This document shows, in pieces, positions 35,186 through 48,252 of a stretch of DNA of 64,000 nucleotides. The notes under the pieces were generated by a model. It did no database searches, was not told where the DNA came from, and saw only the letters and a list, made by a program, of their open reading frames with translations. The position numbers and the translations under genes are program-made. Source of the stretch: Excoecaria cochinchinensis (taxonomy: Eukaryota > Streptophyta > Magnoliopsida > Malpighiales > Euphorbiaceae); assembly GCA_947683425.1 (NCBI GenBank), contig CANTUQ010000073.1:13227501-13291500 (forward strand), read 5' to 3'. Positions within the stretch are counted from its first letter, which is position 1; the number at the start of each line of letters is the position of its first letter.

Positions 35186-35800
35186 CACACGAACACTGGA
35201 AACGGAAATTCTATCAGAATCGCGAATTTCCGTTCCCAGCATTCCCAGCATGCCCAGAATTCAGAGAACTCAACAAAAACCATTTCAATTTGATTCAAAA
35301 CACTACCAATCTCATCTTACCTTCCAATCGATCTTCCATGCATCAAAAATACAGTAACACAACTTAATTCGACAATCAAAACAAATGGAATCATGCATAA
35401 ACACATTCAATTCCCTCAAGAACATAAACCCTAAAATTACAGTAAGTTTAAAACCCAAGCTCAGTAACTTCAATTCAATCCTTATCATGCATTACTATCA
35501 CATCTACTCACATAATCATGCATATACACATTCCAAAACACACCAAATTCCAGAAATTAAATCATGCAACACATTTACAACCTAAGTGAGAATTAGGGCA
35601 GAGACATTCAGTTAATTCACAAACTGAAATTGAAGAACACAGAAGCTCCCAAACCTGGAAAATGTAACTTCAATCCTCTCTTTAGAACCCCACCTTATCT
35701 TTCCCTTTGTCCTTCTTTCTCACTTCAACCACTTGCAAACAAACCCAACCAAGAACACAAAATTAAACCATGAGAACTCCATTCAAAACCCATAAAACAC

Positions 35801-35835
35801 AGGAGAAGAAGAAGAAGAAGAAGAAGAAGAAGAAG
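35801..35835. repeat. (GAA)n microsatellite
   Basis: About eleven GAA/AAG units in the purine tract near the U3 end of LTR H. Confidence 0.9.
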
Positions 35836-36379
35836 CCATACAAATCCATGATCTTACCTCTTCAAGCAAAACACACTCCAAGCCAAACACAACTCCCAGC
35901 CAAAGAGAACGAAAGGAAAAGCAGAGAAAGGAGAAGAGAAGAAGAAGAGGAGGCGTGAGAGGAGAGAACGGGAATGCTAAAATCTGTGTTCCCTCTCTCT
36001 CTCTTCCTCTTACTTCTTCTTTTTCTTCTTTCAATGCCCACCTAACAAGCCCACATGGCAGCTCCCAATTGGACCACAAAACCCACTTAAACTTTTCCAA
36101 ACCAAAGCACCATACACTCACATGCACCCAATCCTTTCTTAATTAAATATCTCAAGCCAAGGTACCAAACTCACACTTCACTAGATCAATGCCACAACCA
36201 AAACACCCTACAACCGTATACCACATGCACACTCTAACACTTCTCTTCTTAACATACTTAATTAATTATTTACCATTAAGTCCTTATTATCCAAATTCCT
36301 CATGCACAAATTACTGAAATACCCTTACATTCCCGACTTAGCATACACATTCCGACCAGGGTTATTTTGGGGTGTGACA

Positions 36380-36720
36380 GCCTAGGCGCACGCACCTAAT
36401 GTATGGCGACATGTGCATTACATGCGTCGCCTTTCGGGCAAAATCTAGTCTCCAAATTTCTATTAGTAGGGGTTTTTAGGGTCTGTGATTTCAAAGTTGT
36501 GGTCAAAATTCTAAAATCCCAACTTCTAGTTTAGCATTTCGAGTGCCCATGTTCATCACCTCGAATTACGGTGTACACATACATGATTTTTAAGCTGAAA
36601 AATATATACAAATATATATTTTTAAAATAAATATATTGTGTTTATGCATCATAGATCTACCAATTTTACACATAAAATTTTAGATCCAATTTTAGCCATA
36701 TGCCAAGATGCAGAAACAAT
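36380..36720 (-). other. Continuation of Copia S leader, no gene
   Basis: It carries the CATGTG-type words, then a stretch (CAACTTCTAGTTT..) closely paralleled at about 51870-51890, ending at the PBS. No ORF is present. Confidence 0.5.
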
Positions 36721-36721
36721 G

Positions 36722-36733
36722 GCTTTGATACCA
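36722..36733 (-). promoter_or_regulatory. Primer-binding site of Copia element S
   Basis: The minus strand reads TGGTATCAAAGC one base after the LTR end, complementary to initiator Met-tRNA with one mismatch. Confidence 0.75.
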
Positions 36734-36734
36734 A

Positions 36735-37340
36735 TGAAGGGAAAAAGTATATATACACATATGCATAAACGGAGGTAACATAATCAAATATGATACCCAC
36801 CTCTTATCGTGCAGAAATATTGGCGAAAGCATTTACAAGGATCCCTTTTGCATCATTGGCCCGACTTTTACCCACGTGCGGGATAATAACAACTACACCA
36901 CAGTTTAAAAGCTCCTTGGAGATAAAGGAGAGTGGAGGGGAAAATCCGGCAGAGTTTTGGTATAGAGGACTTTTCTCTATTATAATCTGATTTACCTTGG
37001 CCCTATTTATAGAGTCTCGTACTCTAAAATAGGAAACCAAGTAATAATGGAAATAATCAATAAAAAGGGAAGTTACTCTTTTTATTTGAAATCAATTAAG
37101 GAAATAACCTTAATTAAAGGATTTTATTGAACTATTTCCATCTCCATATTACTTCCTATTTAATATGGATCACTTTCATATCTGATAATTTCCATACTAA
37201 TATAAATCACTGTCCATATCGGGAGTCATGGGCGTATCCAGACTCCATCAGATATCAATTTCTAAATATAAAGAATAATGCATCAATTGAAATATTAAAA
37301 ATAAAATTATTATTTTTTGGAATATTAATAATAAGTTTGC
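36735..37340 (-). repeat. 5' LTR of Copia element S
   Basis: It starts (plus strand) TGAAGGGAAAAAGTA beside the PBS. It is homologous to 52085-52580: shared words include the GAAAGCATTTACAAGGATCCC/GAAAACGTTTACAAGCATCCC region, TGCGGGA, CTCCTTGGAGAT, and the AGTCATGGGCGTATCC/AGTCATGGGTATATCC region. The far edge is set where the two copies stop matching and is approximate. Confidence 0.6.
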
Positions 37341-38958
37341 ACCTTTACCTTAATTAAATATAATATACTTTGTGCTTTGTGCAAATTTATTAAAAGAGTA
37401 TAAGTATGATAAAAAAATCCAAAATGACTTAGTCAACTACACCAATATAAATTGAATGATCATCAAGTGAGACAACTTTATGCAAAATTTTAAATTAGTC
37501 CCATAATTATTGTGAACAAGGATGGTTGGATCACCTACGTAGGTCTAAATTAGCCCTATAATTTGGATGGAATTTCATATATAGGTAAATAGAGAAGTCT
37601 AAGGGAGCAATTTGGCCAAATTAATCAAATTAGTGGCTTCACATATTGATTCATTGGTTATTTTTGGAGGATGTTTGTGTGTTTGGTTACGATAATCTTT
37701 TACCCGAAATGGATGGCATTTAGATAAATATCTAATATCAATAAATAAAGGGTAAATCCATCTGGAGACCCTCAAATTTGTCCAAAAAATTCATTTTGAC
37801 ACCTGAATTCAACAAACTATTAAATAAACACTTAAACTTTCATAAACGATATTTTTAAACACTCAAACTATCTAATTTCGATATTTTTAAACACAAAACT
37901 CAAATAAAATGGAGTGGGTTTAACATGTGAGTGTGACTCTCCTGGAATAACCGACATGTGCCAGTCATGCATACAATCACTGACACGTGTCATTACTTCT
38001 TCTTCTTCCTCCTCCTCCTCCTCCTTTTCCTTACTGCATTAAAACTATTTTTTTCTTTTCTCCTTTCTCTCTCAATCTGTCTCCCCATCCCCTCCTTCTC
38101 GTCGTCGCCACCTGCATTCCCTTCACCAGCAGCTACCGACTAGGGTGTCGACCTTTCTTTTCTTATCTCTCAAATGCACGATAGTAGCAGCCCCTTTTCC
38201 CCTTTTTCCTAGGTTTTTAGCCTTGGTTGCAGCCCTACTGATCTCATTTTCCCTTTGTCGCTGACAGCTTCTGACCACCTATCTCTTCCAACATGAGTGG
38301 TGGCTGGGAGATGAAGCTTTAATTGCCAAAAATCTAAAATTTAAAAGAAAATGAGAAGAGGTAGATTTGGGGGTTAGGGATTTGAAATCTAAATATTTAA
38401 TTTTGGGGCTCAATCAATAACTAAACTTTAATTTTATGCATTTTATCATCTTAATATCTCTTAAATCTATATTTCTTGTTTTGATTCTATTTGCTTAATC
38501 ACTGTTGAATTCGGATTATTTCTTATATTGATTTGGATTATTTCTTGTGTTTGTTATTTGGGTTTCGTATGCTATGAACTTATCCTTAGCTATACTTGCC
38601 ATGATTTCTGACCTTGAGAGCAACAAAATTACTGAATTCATCAAGTTTGGGAGAATTCATCAACAAAATTAATGATTTCTGACCTTGGAGAATGTTGTGA
38701 TGGTAACTAGATGGAGAAGGCTATGTGGTAAATGATAATGAATCAAATACCAATACAGGAGTGGATGAGAATGAAATGTGAGTTGTTCGTGATAAGATAG
38801 CAGAGGAGTTTATGCGTAGATAAATTCTATATATTTATAATTTAGAATTGTTTCATTATTTTTTTTTTATTGAAAGAAATTATTCCTATTTAATATATTA
38901 AAATTATATTTAAAGACACTATTTCATTATATTATATTGTGTAACTTATCATATTTAC
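37341..38958. other. Spacer without recognised gene; possible MULE-type end
   Basis: No coding region is supported. The stretch 37752-37905 (GGTAAATCCATCTGGAGACC, then many CAAATTT/AAACTTTC words) resembles terminal sequences of non-autonomous Mutator-like elements, but no partner terminal repeat was found. 37990-38110 is a pyrimidine-rich low-complexity run. A TTTCTGACCTTG word is repeated at 38606 and 38677. Confidence 0.3.
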
Positions 38959-39146
38959 TTTTTTTTTTGATAAAAACCTCAAAGAGAATATTATTGAACT
39001 TGAAAAGAGGTTACATCATCTAGAGTAGATGAGAAATGTTAGAGGGGAAATCTTCAACCCAAATAGTTTCAACATATGAATTAGGACAACATTTAGCCAA
39101 ATAATGACCACATTGTTTCGTACTCTTAGTGTAAAAGACTAGGAAA
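38959..39146 (-). mobile_element. LINE 3' end: RNase H tail and poly(A)
   Basis: On the minus strand the last codons read KQCGHYLAKCCPNSYVETIW and end DFPSNISHLL with a stop. This resembles the C-terminal RNase H segment of plant L1-type LINEs (HxLAK..). About 60 bases later the plus-strand T10 run (38959-38968) would be the poly(A) tail. The 5' part is cut off by LTR fragment M. Confidence 0.55.
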
Positions 39147-39555
39147 TATAACACCCTATGCCCGTAATTGATACGGATATCGGATGTCACATAGTTACTA
39201 ATGTCATGAGTTACAATGTACATAATAGTTCAATGGGTAATTTTTTTTAATAGTGTCAATAATAACTTGTATATACCATACCAGAATGTTTATACATATA
39301 TATGCACCTGACTTAACATATAACTACAACATATTTCTCCAATTTGAACATATACTATCAATGCTTCTAAACTCGCTTCAATCCACTCTTTTCAAATTAG
39401 CAGAAAAACTCGATCACTTCCAAATCTTTTATAATCTTCCATAGCCTACGCACAGTAAAACACTATGCGTTGAGCATGCAATACTCAGTAGTGGATACAC
39501 ATCTAATATTTTCCGTCCAACTATACACACATACATGCACATGAAAGCATACATT
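39147..39555 (-). mobile_element. LTR fragment M
   Basis: It starts TATAACACCCTATGCCCG, a decayed TGTAACACCC terminus, and contains a block-1-like element TGAGCATGCAATACTCA (39471-39487) followed by GTAGTGGATACA, the arrangement also seen in the giant LTR at 55184 onwards. It is cut at 39556 by the CACTA-type end. Confidence 0.5.
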
Positions 39556-39980
39556 CACTACAAGAAATTACACTTTTTATGACGCAAAAAATTGTCATGA
39601 AAAATTTATTTTTCTTCGCTGAAAGATAAGGTGATGATTTTTTATCGTCACAGAAAACGTAATGGTAGGCACGACGATTTACTTTTTTGTCACCATAAGT
39701 ATCATTTTTTGTGACGAAAATGATTATCATCATCTTTAGTTCTTACTTTTCATGACAAAAATTATGTCATAAATAAAATTATATTTCGTCACATTATATT
39801 ATTTATCGTCACTAAAAATTGCTATTTTTTATGACAAATTTAAAATTCGTCACGAAATTAAATATTTTTAATGACGAAACTCTGCTTCTTGTTAAAACCA
39901 TTAAGCATTGGTTACGTAATTATCGTCACCAACAAATATAATTTTCGTCATAAAATATTTAATTTTGTCACTAAATCTAA
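39556..39980 (+). mobile_element. CACTA-type transposon end (truncated or nonautonomous)
   Basis: It begins CACTACAAGAAATTACAC, the terminal sequence of plant CACTA (En/Spm) elements. It is followed by many subterminal GACGAAA/TTTCGTCA words in both orientations, as expected for transposase-binding repeats. The opposite terminus (..TTTCTTGTAGTG) was not found, so the right edge is only where the TTTCGTCA words stop. No transposase is present. Confidence 0.6.
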
Positions 39981-41761
39981 TGAACAATGAAGGTTATGTG
40001 GTAGGAATAAACTCCTTTACCAGTAAAGGGTACATTGGTCATTTTATCTAATGAACAAGATTCACATGTATCCAATGATCCAAAATACCAGACTTTTGCA
40101 ATTTTGGCATGCATTTCTCATCTATATGGCCTAAACAATAGTTGTGATGCACCAAAATCTACCCTAGTAGCAATTTACATGATTAGGCTCATTAAGAAAG
40201 CATGCTTAAGTGCAAAACTAGAAAATGACACTTAGCAGAATGTCAGCATTTTGAGAAGCCATTCTCGGCTGGGTTGGAACCAAAAATCATCTGGAATTTT
40301 CATGGCTCTTCCTTCTCACTCACACGAAAATTAATCTAAGAAAATCAAGGAGAATTATACTTGTTGATTGAAGTTCTATAATTTTAGTTCCAATGGTGGT
40401 CTTAATTCTCTTTTCTGTCATCATCATCTTCATTTTAAGTTCTGTCTTAAATTAAAGAATTTTTGGAACTTGTGGATTTTGGAGGATAATAAGGATTTTG
40501 CATGTGTACATCAGTAGAGGAAGCTGATAAGAAGAAGAAGAAGGGGAAAGAGAAGGCAATAGTAAAGTGAGCTAGAGAATGTGGAATCATAACTCAAGTT
40601 TGGGATTTCATCAATGTGGGTTAAAGTGTTTGTATGTCATTATTGAATTGATTAGCAAAGAGGAATGAACATGAAAATGCAGGAAAAATGCTGGTTTGCG
40701 AAGATTAAATTGAATTGAAGGTTTCTTGAATTGTAAGGATTAATGATTGGAACTTGTTTAGGTTCTTCTGAGCAATCTTCAGAAATTTAGGTATAATTCG
40801 AGTTATAAAGCATCAAATGATTCAATTCTAGTTGAGATAAACTCATAAAGCACATATCTTTCAATGTCCAGGAGAGATGGGAGTGAAATTGTGTCTCTAA
40901 GATAGGTGAAATTGGATTAGAAAAGCTATATGATGTTTCGCCCCTGTTACAAAACTAGTTGTTGTTTAAGTGGGTCTAATGTTATAAATACTAGTTTAAA
41001 TTGAATAAAGATAACTCCATGACAAACTTAAGAGGTATATAAACAATTGTCATGAAGGAAGTATGGCTGAAAATGAGGTTTGATAAGTGCATTGTGTTTA
41101 AATTTTTGGACTTAAGATTCTGCAGATTTCAGCTTCTGCAATTTCCCAGTTACATGCTGGTCAAGAATTCTTGCCCATCGTGTAATCAGGGTTCTGGATA
41201 GTTAAAATTGCCTAAAATCTATTTTACACGGTGGTCAAGGTTTTTTGCCTGCTGTGTGGTATAATCTGCCCACCGTGTAAAATATCCTCCCCACTGTGTA
41301 AATAGCTTCTGTTTTGTTAATCCATTTTCATGATATTCTATACGATGGTTAGGAATTCTTGATCACCATGTGACCCCTCAATTTTAGCACTAATAATTTA
41401 TGGTTTTTACTCAATTTTTCATATCCAATCATACCTGAAATTATATGATATGTGAATAATGATTGAATAACTTAGGTATATGATTAAATTATATATGAAA
41501 ATGAATAAATGTATATGATGAAGAATTAATTAACATGATGGTAAATTGTGACTAAGGCTATGAACATAACTTGCTATATGAATAATGAAATGATGATAAA
41601 GTATGTAACTGTGATACTGATGTCACATGAAATTATTATTAATTATATGAATATTACCTGTCTGAATGAAATTTTGTTCTATCAGATGAGCTTGCTAGCC
41701 AGTCTAGGTTGTGGATATATACGCATGCCTATAGGGTGCCCGAGCAGCTGCTATCTAAATT

Positions 41762-41890
41762 CATCCCTTCGGGGATGGCTGATTTCTTCTCTTTAGGAAT
41801 AAATGATTTCATCCCTTTGGGGATGCCTGATTTCCTCTCTTTGGGAATGCCTGATATCTTCCCTTCGGAGATGCCTAATCCTTCCCTTCG
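41762..41890 (+). repeat. Hairpin chain with TTCG loops in LTR L
   Basis: Four related units: CATCCCTTCGGGGATG, CATCCCTTTGGGGATG, a CTCTTTGGGAATG unit and a CTTCCCTTCGGAGATG unit, separated by CTGAT(T)TTC spacers. CUUCGG-type loops are unusually stable in RNA. Confidence 0.75.
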
Positions 41891-43599
41891 ATGATGCTTG
41901 ATATTTCACCCGTTATCCATTCCCATAGAAAGGCATGCATTCTAATTTCTGATAAGATTTTGATATGATTCTGGTATGGTTCTGATGTTTATTCTGAGCA
42001 TACAGAATACATGAATGATAGTAATGTGTATAATCTAAAATTTAGTATTTAGTTTATATTATTTGGTTGTTTTATTAATAATTAAATGTAATCAAGTTAA
42101 TTTATAAATATGCTTGTACTTCTGATTCATTTATGGCTATGATTCTTTGACTTATTGTAGCATATGAATGTTTGCATTGATGACTCCTGTAGCACCCCTT
42201 ATCCGTACGTAGCAACTATATGATAACATAGCCGGTATACGACGCCGAGGGAAGGATGTTACCAAACGAAACACGAAAGGTATATTAACAAATAATGAAA
42301 AACTGAGTTATAAAATTTCTTTCAAAATTTCATTCAATACAAAACACTTTCACATCCATAATTCGTATAATAATTTTAACTTTAATTATATTACATACAA
42401 ATCACTTATTACTGAAATAGTGGTTAATTACATTACAAATAATAATTACAAAATCTATTTAAAATATCATACAGACTCATTGGCCTTGACTGCTATGGAA
42501 TGTCCTTAGCGACACTTCTATCTCTAAACCTGCACGAATGAAACAATGTGCTAAGTTTAAAGCTTAGTGGGGAATACATATAAGATGGACGACCACTCAC
42601 AATAGTCATTAACAATACAGTCAAATAATTACATATAAAGTCGCATACCTATTACTTCATATAAATATTGTATTTAGAACATTTAAGCATATTAAAGGCA
42701 AATGTAAAACTCAAATATGTATTTACACTCATATAAACTACATCTAATTACTTACATACCAACAATCTCAAATAATATTAACTGCCATATCAATTATTTA
42801 TTTCATGTTCTTCAAATACATTATAAATGTTTGCTTATTTTAACTACTCTTGCTTATATGGTCTACTCTAATTAGAACAAGTATCCTATATTTGTTTATC
42901 ATGTTCTTATCTTTATCTCCTTATCGTTGAAATTACATTCATTTAAAAACAACATAAGAATATTCGTCCATTTCCAATACCTAGAAGTTTCTTGCACAAC
43001 ATATTCATATTAACAAATATAGACTCATGATGTATCAATATAAACCAAATAAAGGTGTTATAATTAATCGTTACTATTACACATATGGAAATATTTAGTC
43101 TATCATTTTCTTAAAACTCAAGCCTTTACAATTAGTAATAATCACTCATACATCATAGTTTATCTTTCATGTTATTGCTTTATCATATTAATACAATCAC
43201 CATAACAGAACGTTTATGTATAGCAATTTACTTAATCCTTTATCATAATATACATTCAAAAATTTCACATATAAGCATATTTAATTATTAGCTTATAACT
43301 TATTATTCTTTTATTTAACTATTGTTTGCGTTAGTGTACAATAACGCATAAACAGATGATGCACATATTTAGATTAATGTATCTTTACTAATAATTATAT
43401 TGTCCTATATATAAATACACATTTTAGATAGGGAACTATACAATTAGTAAATCACACAAACATTCATTACAGCACACCTTTAATGTTCACTTATATAAAA
43501 ACATTTATTTATCAATAACTCCCATACTCTTCATTTAACACTTTTTCACTCAATTATTGCATGCATTACCAAGGAGGTGCATAATGGGTTTAAATGCAT

Positions 43600-43773
43600 A
43601 GGTACCCGAGTGTACAGTTACACATAAGTATCCGTATGAGATCCATAACACATAGGAATCCGATTAGGATCCATAAACGCATAGGAATCCAAACAGGATT
43701 TAGAGATGCATAGGGACCCAATCGAGGTCAAACGCATAGGCTGCAGTAATAAAGACCCTATAGGCATGCCTAT
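43600..43773 (-). repeat. Hairpin chain and palindrome of LTR K
   Basis: A tandem of about 28-base units, each an (A)CGCATAGG or CACATAGG word followed by a small inverted repeat (AATCCGATTAGGATT-like, AATCCAAACAGGATT, GACCCAATCGAGGTC), ending in ATAGGCATGCCTAT (43760-43773). Confidence 0.8.
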
Positions 43774-44374
43774 CTATCCACAACTCAGTTGATGCAGGCT
43801 ATACCTATATTTATTCTATTTTATGACACCCACTTCATTATCACATTTCCATATTTGCTCACACGCTTATTGTGAACATATAATGATCACACATTCATTT
43901 ATTCGTATAATGTTTATACCCGTCATAATCATCGTATTCAAAAATAATTATTATGAATATATACTGTTTATAAACTTGCACATCTATAAATATATCAAAT
44001 TTACATATCGTGCATAACACTGTTATGCTCATCATATTCTCATATAACACATATTCATACATATACATACTACATACACACTTATATTCTTGTTGAACCT
44101 ATAAATGCTTATCAATGCACTTAAACATCATGAAATTTCACATTCATATAATCATGCAAATCATTAAACTCATTTAATGCTTATATAACATATATTTCAT
44201 ACCATACTTACATACCGCTATATTGCATTAATACTTATTTTGAATTACTTTCCATATATTAATCACTTAAATATTCATATTATTGCCTTAAACATGCATT
44301 AGATGAAACTTAAAAGGTTTCGAAAAAGTTCTAATCCAATTCGAAATCAAAATAGACAATATAGGTAAAACAGG

Positions 44375-44512
44375 GGTGACCGACGGTCGTGCCTCGTGAC
44401 CGACGGTCGTCCCTACATGACTGAAGGGCGGCTATGGATAGATGGGTTTGACTGATAGATAGCCACCAATAGATGGGTCTAACCCTTGACCGATGGGCGT
44501 CCCTAGGCAGAA
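44375..44512. repeat. GACCGACGGTC array of LTR K
   Basis: Three GACCGACGGTCGT or GACCGATGGGCGT units and related GATAGATGGGT units. It occupies the same place as the TCGCGA and CACGGTGG arrays of other LTRs. Confidence 0.7.
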
Positions 44513-46642
44513 TTGCTTTCCAAACAGAATACCCTACTACCAATATAGAATTTAACCCTAACTTCTTCAATCTGAAACATCATGCAAAAATCATTTTTAG
44601 CCAAAATGGTCTCATTAACAAATGATCCCCATGATGTTAATTTTATAATGGCAAATATTTTAGGTCATTTGGAGCTGTAACCTAGGATACATGACATCAA
44701 AAACATAGACTGCTCCAAAGCCCTGTTTCACGAAAAAGGCTACTACTTTTGGACATTTTTGGGGACCTTAGAACCAAAAATAAATTATGGCTATTACTAG
44801 GACTTTTATAGACATAGAAGTCATGGTTCAAACACCTTTAGAATCACCCAATTTTAAGATTATAAACTCAATTTATAACCTAAAAGCCGGACTGAGGTCA
44901 AATAACACCATAAACAGAACTGGTTCCAATCACCCGGCCAAGATAGAAACCCTTCTATTTTGGCCACTTTTGAGGGTCTTAGAGCCGAAATTAGCTCATG
45001 ATCATTTCCAGGACAATTGTAGGTATGGAAGTCAAAATTTCAACCCAATTACACTCACTTCATTTTGAGTTCTAAAAATTCACTTATACCCAAAACAGTC
45101 ACTAAAGGTCATTCTGCACCTTTGGGTAGAATTGCACTATGTAATTCAACAATCCTATAGTCAACTAATTTGACACAACCAATCCACCAAATTCAATCCA
45201 AACCAACATAACACATATATAAAACCTCAGAATATTCAATTCATTAACAATTATGCATTAACATAAAAATTAACATAACAATTCCCAAACCTCATTTGAT
45301 GGCTCCTTTATTTTTACTTTTGCTTTCTTCCTTATTCTCCTTCTCTTTCATGGTCATAATCATCCAAAATCCCTCATTAACACCCAAAAATATCACTAAT
45401 TAGAATTATTAACCATTTAAGAAGAAATCAATAAAATAGGAGACTTATTTCTTACCTTTTTCATACAAATCTTCCATCCAAAAACAATTGAAACTTGAGG
45501 AGTCCAAAAATTCAATCTTGTGTCTTAGATTTAGGGAGAGTGGCATGAGGTAGGAGATGAAGAAATCTCCTCTCTTTTTCCTCTCAAATGGCCGGCCAAA
45601 TTGGCCTAAAAATGGCCAAACAAAATGGCTTAATTATGGCCATTTAATTCATTTTTATCAACTTTGCCACATGTCATATGCCCATTGGTTCCTTATAAGA
45701 TTTTTATGCAAACTTCCACTTTAATCCTTTATCCCCTAATACTTCACACATTTAACATGTAATTATTCCATTCTCAAACATTGACCCATATACTTAATTA
45801 ATTCCATCAATTTAGTCCATAAATATAAAATAATTTTAATTACCCAATAATGCACTTTCGGTCACTAAATTAATTCTTTTGATATAATACACATCATACC
45901 TAAAAAATTCTAATTTATTGTATCTACCGAAACTTTTCATTTAATGACAATTACGTCCTCCATTCCAGTTTATTACTTTAATCAACTCATTTTACATTTA
46001 CCTTTTCATTTACTTTATTCTTTTCATTTTCATACCAAGTAGCTCTTTTCTTGCCTTAATATCCATAAATATCCAGTTACTAATTTATTTCCAACTTTTG
46101 AATTATTACCGAAAGCATTCTCGACTTCACTTAACCATTTCAACTAATCAATTACACATTTCAATCACTTTTTTACTCAAAACACATATGAATCCGATTA
46201 GGGTACATTTCGGGTCATTACAACTCCTATGAGGGGTCATCCATTATCATCTAATATCCCCACTATACTTTATGCTTAGCACAGATTTTCTTTTAATTCA
46301 TGTAGGTACCAGTGAAGGTTCTTCACGTAAGGATAATCTGTAGGATCAAAGGTCAATACAGGCATAGGATCTAGAAGGAAATCATTTGATGTAGGTTTCT
46401 TTTTGGTGTTTAAAATTAAAGTATTTTGATAAGGTTATTTTGTATAAGAAGTTTGAAAGACAATATTTTTGTGATATTTATAAATTTAAATATATGGTCT
46501 ATAAATAAGGAGCTAAATGATATGTATTCTCCTGTTAGGCTATACATGTGTAAGTTATGCTTATGTTTATCGTTTGGAAAATAGATGTATGAATTAGATA
46601 ATTTGTATGCTTTTTAGAATGCTTGGTTCTATTAGTGTGACA

Positions 46643-47020
46643 CTCCTTTATAAGTTTCTTGCATTCTATCTAGGTTTTATCTGTTAGTAAGTGGTGTTAT
46701 AATGTGCCATAAATGAGAGGTATTTAGACTATCTTGTTTTATTCTCTTGATATTTATATTATGTACTTCTTTACATAGATAAAGAAAAAATATACCATTT
46801 TTCAATAATTGCATTGAGATAAAATATATTGTTCTTGAAAATGGAATAACTCTTGTCCTTATTAAAAGAAATATCATAAGCATTCATAATACAACTAAAA
46901 GAAATAATACTTCTAGATAAACCTAGAACATAATAACAGTTAAGCAGTTCCAGTGTCAATCCACTAGGAAGAGGCAAGTAATAGGTCCCCAAAACTGTTG
47001 TAGAGATGTTCTAGCCAGTC
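46643..47020 (-). pseudogene. Copia O protease end and pre-integrase region
   Basis: The minus-strand frames read VGTYYLPLPSGLTLELLNCYY, then SRSIISFSC, then TSHLWHIITPL, matching the region between Copia protease and integrase (GAG-pre-integrase, with the LWH word). The upstream part, with the degenerate active site NIGCGFH, is at 49430-49560. LTR N inserted between them. The rest of pol is missing beyond the edge of LTR L at 46642. Confidence 0.65.
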
Positions 47021-48252
47021 TGTAATATCCCTTACCCGTAAGTAGCGAACTACATCTTTGAGAGATGTGTCACCATGACTGTTAAGGAATGTTACCCAAA
47101 ACAACATGCAATCCAGGTAGGCTATACAACATTAATTAGCAATCATTGAACTGTATCCGCAAATACAAAATTCTTTTTTGTTGGTTAATGACATACATTC
47201 CATTCATTGGACAAACATAACTTTTCTTGCACATCAATTTAAAATCATCCACACCATATAAATTACAACATTACATAATTCTATATATACAACCCTTTAA
47301 TTTTACATAACATAATTCACAACATTACATCCCAAAAATTTGAACCATCATAATACATCAGTATATAGAACCTACAAAAAGAAATGCTTGCCCCTACTGC
47401 ATTGGCTCTTAGGGATGCGGGTTTGTCCATCCAAAATTGCTATCACCTACACCTGCACAAATGGAAACCCATGTTAAGCACAAAGGCTTAGTGAGGAAAC
47501 ATGAAATGGATGACCCCTCATAGAGGTCATTAATGCATAACACATGCATATGAAATATGCTTATGATACAATTAAATGAAAGTATTTGCGAAAAATAAAA
47601 TGACAGTTATAATTAAACATAAATAAAAGCTCCATACATTGAACCATATTCATATGTCTCACATTATTCAATACTTTTCTTTACTTGCACATTGCCTGTA
47701 TTTTCATAGTAGTCGATAACGGGTTGGACTCATAGGTGCCCAAAGGTACAATTACATTCTTTTCACATATGCATAGGGATCTAAGCAAGATCCATGAACA
47801 CATAGGGATCCATTACGACCTGAAACACATAAGGACCTAAATGGGGTCCAAACGCATAGGCTACGACGACAATAAACCCTACAGGCATGCCTATCTATCC
47901 ATGACTCAACTATAGCAGGCACACTATTATTTATTAGATCAATTTGTTCTCATTCTGATGCAATAAACGTTAAGCCACCAGGTAAATTATCAATTAAAAT
48001 CATTAATAATAATCTATACGTTTTATCCACATCACACAATATTCCATACACTAGTACAATAAGTAATTTCATATGCATATGGTTTATATAAAAATATTTC
48101 ACAACCAAACTTAGACAATTTATATATATAACTTACTGTTTAAATGTCATTCTTCATGATTTAACATATTATTGAATGTCTAAAATAAAGTCCATTTCAA
48201 ATTGGTACAAAAACTTTCACTTAACACATTAATTGTAGTTTAAAACAAGCAG

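Larger units (their letters stand above)
32352..36379 (-). mobile_element. Solo LTR H
   Basis: It starts TGTAACACCCCCTACCC and ends GGGGTGTGACA, 4028 bp, with 4/5-matching target duplicates ACCTA (32347-32351) and GCCTA (36380-36384). The terminal 60 bases match F and G. It contains the double hairpin (32782-32824), the chain (33732-33923), the palindrome (33958-33971) and a unique GTCACGA array (34868-35185). No internal domain is present. Confidence 0.82.
42188..46222 (-). mobile_element. Solo LTR K nested in L
   Basis: It starts TGTAGCACCCCTTATCC and ends CGGGTCATTACA, 4035 bp, with exact target duplicates ACTCC (42183-42187 and 46223-46227). It carries a simplified block-1 stem CTAAGTTTAAAGCTTAG (42551-42567), the chain (43600-43740), the palindrome (43760-43773) and a GACCGACGGTC array (44375-44512). 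A roughly 250-base unit containing TTTTGGCC/TTTTGGAC and GGTCTTAGAGC-type words occurs twice (about 44640-44890 and 44890-45130). No internal domain is present. Confidence 0.87.
40000..46642 (+). mobile_element. LTR L in plus orientation, interrupted by K
   Basis: Outside K it holds, in plus-strand order, a CACGGTGG-like array (41151-41372), a degenerate palindrome ACGCATGCCTAT (41721-41732), a hairpin chain with CATCCCTTCGGGGATG (41762-41777) and CATCCCTTTGGGGATG (41810-41825), and a block-1 remnant CTATACTTTATGCTTAG (46263-46279). This is the order of LTR B. The right edge GTGTGACA at 46642 is plausible; the left edge is unresolved. Confidence 0.5.

Noticed and set aside
35783..36127. 114-codon open frame in LTR H
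   Set aside because: Low-complexity GAA/purine tract with poly-Ser; no family resemblance.
40006..40020. CTCCTTTA as the left target duplicate of LTR L
   Set aside because: It resembles CTCCTTTA after 46642, but no TG terminus follows it, so the match may be chance.
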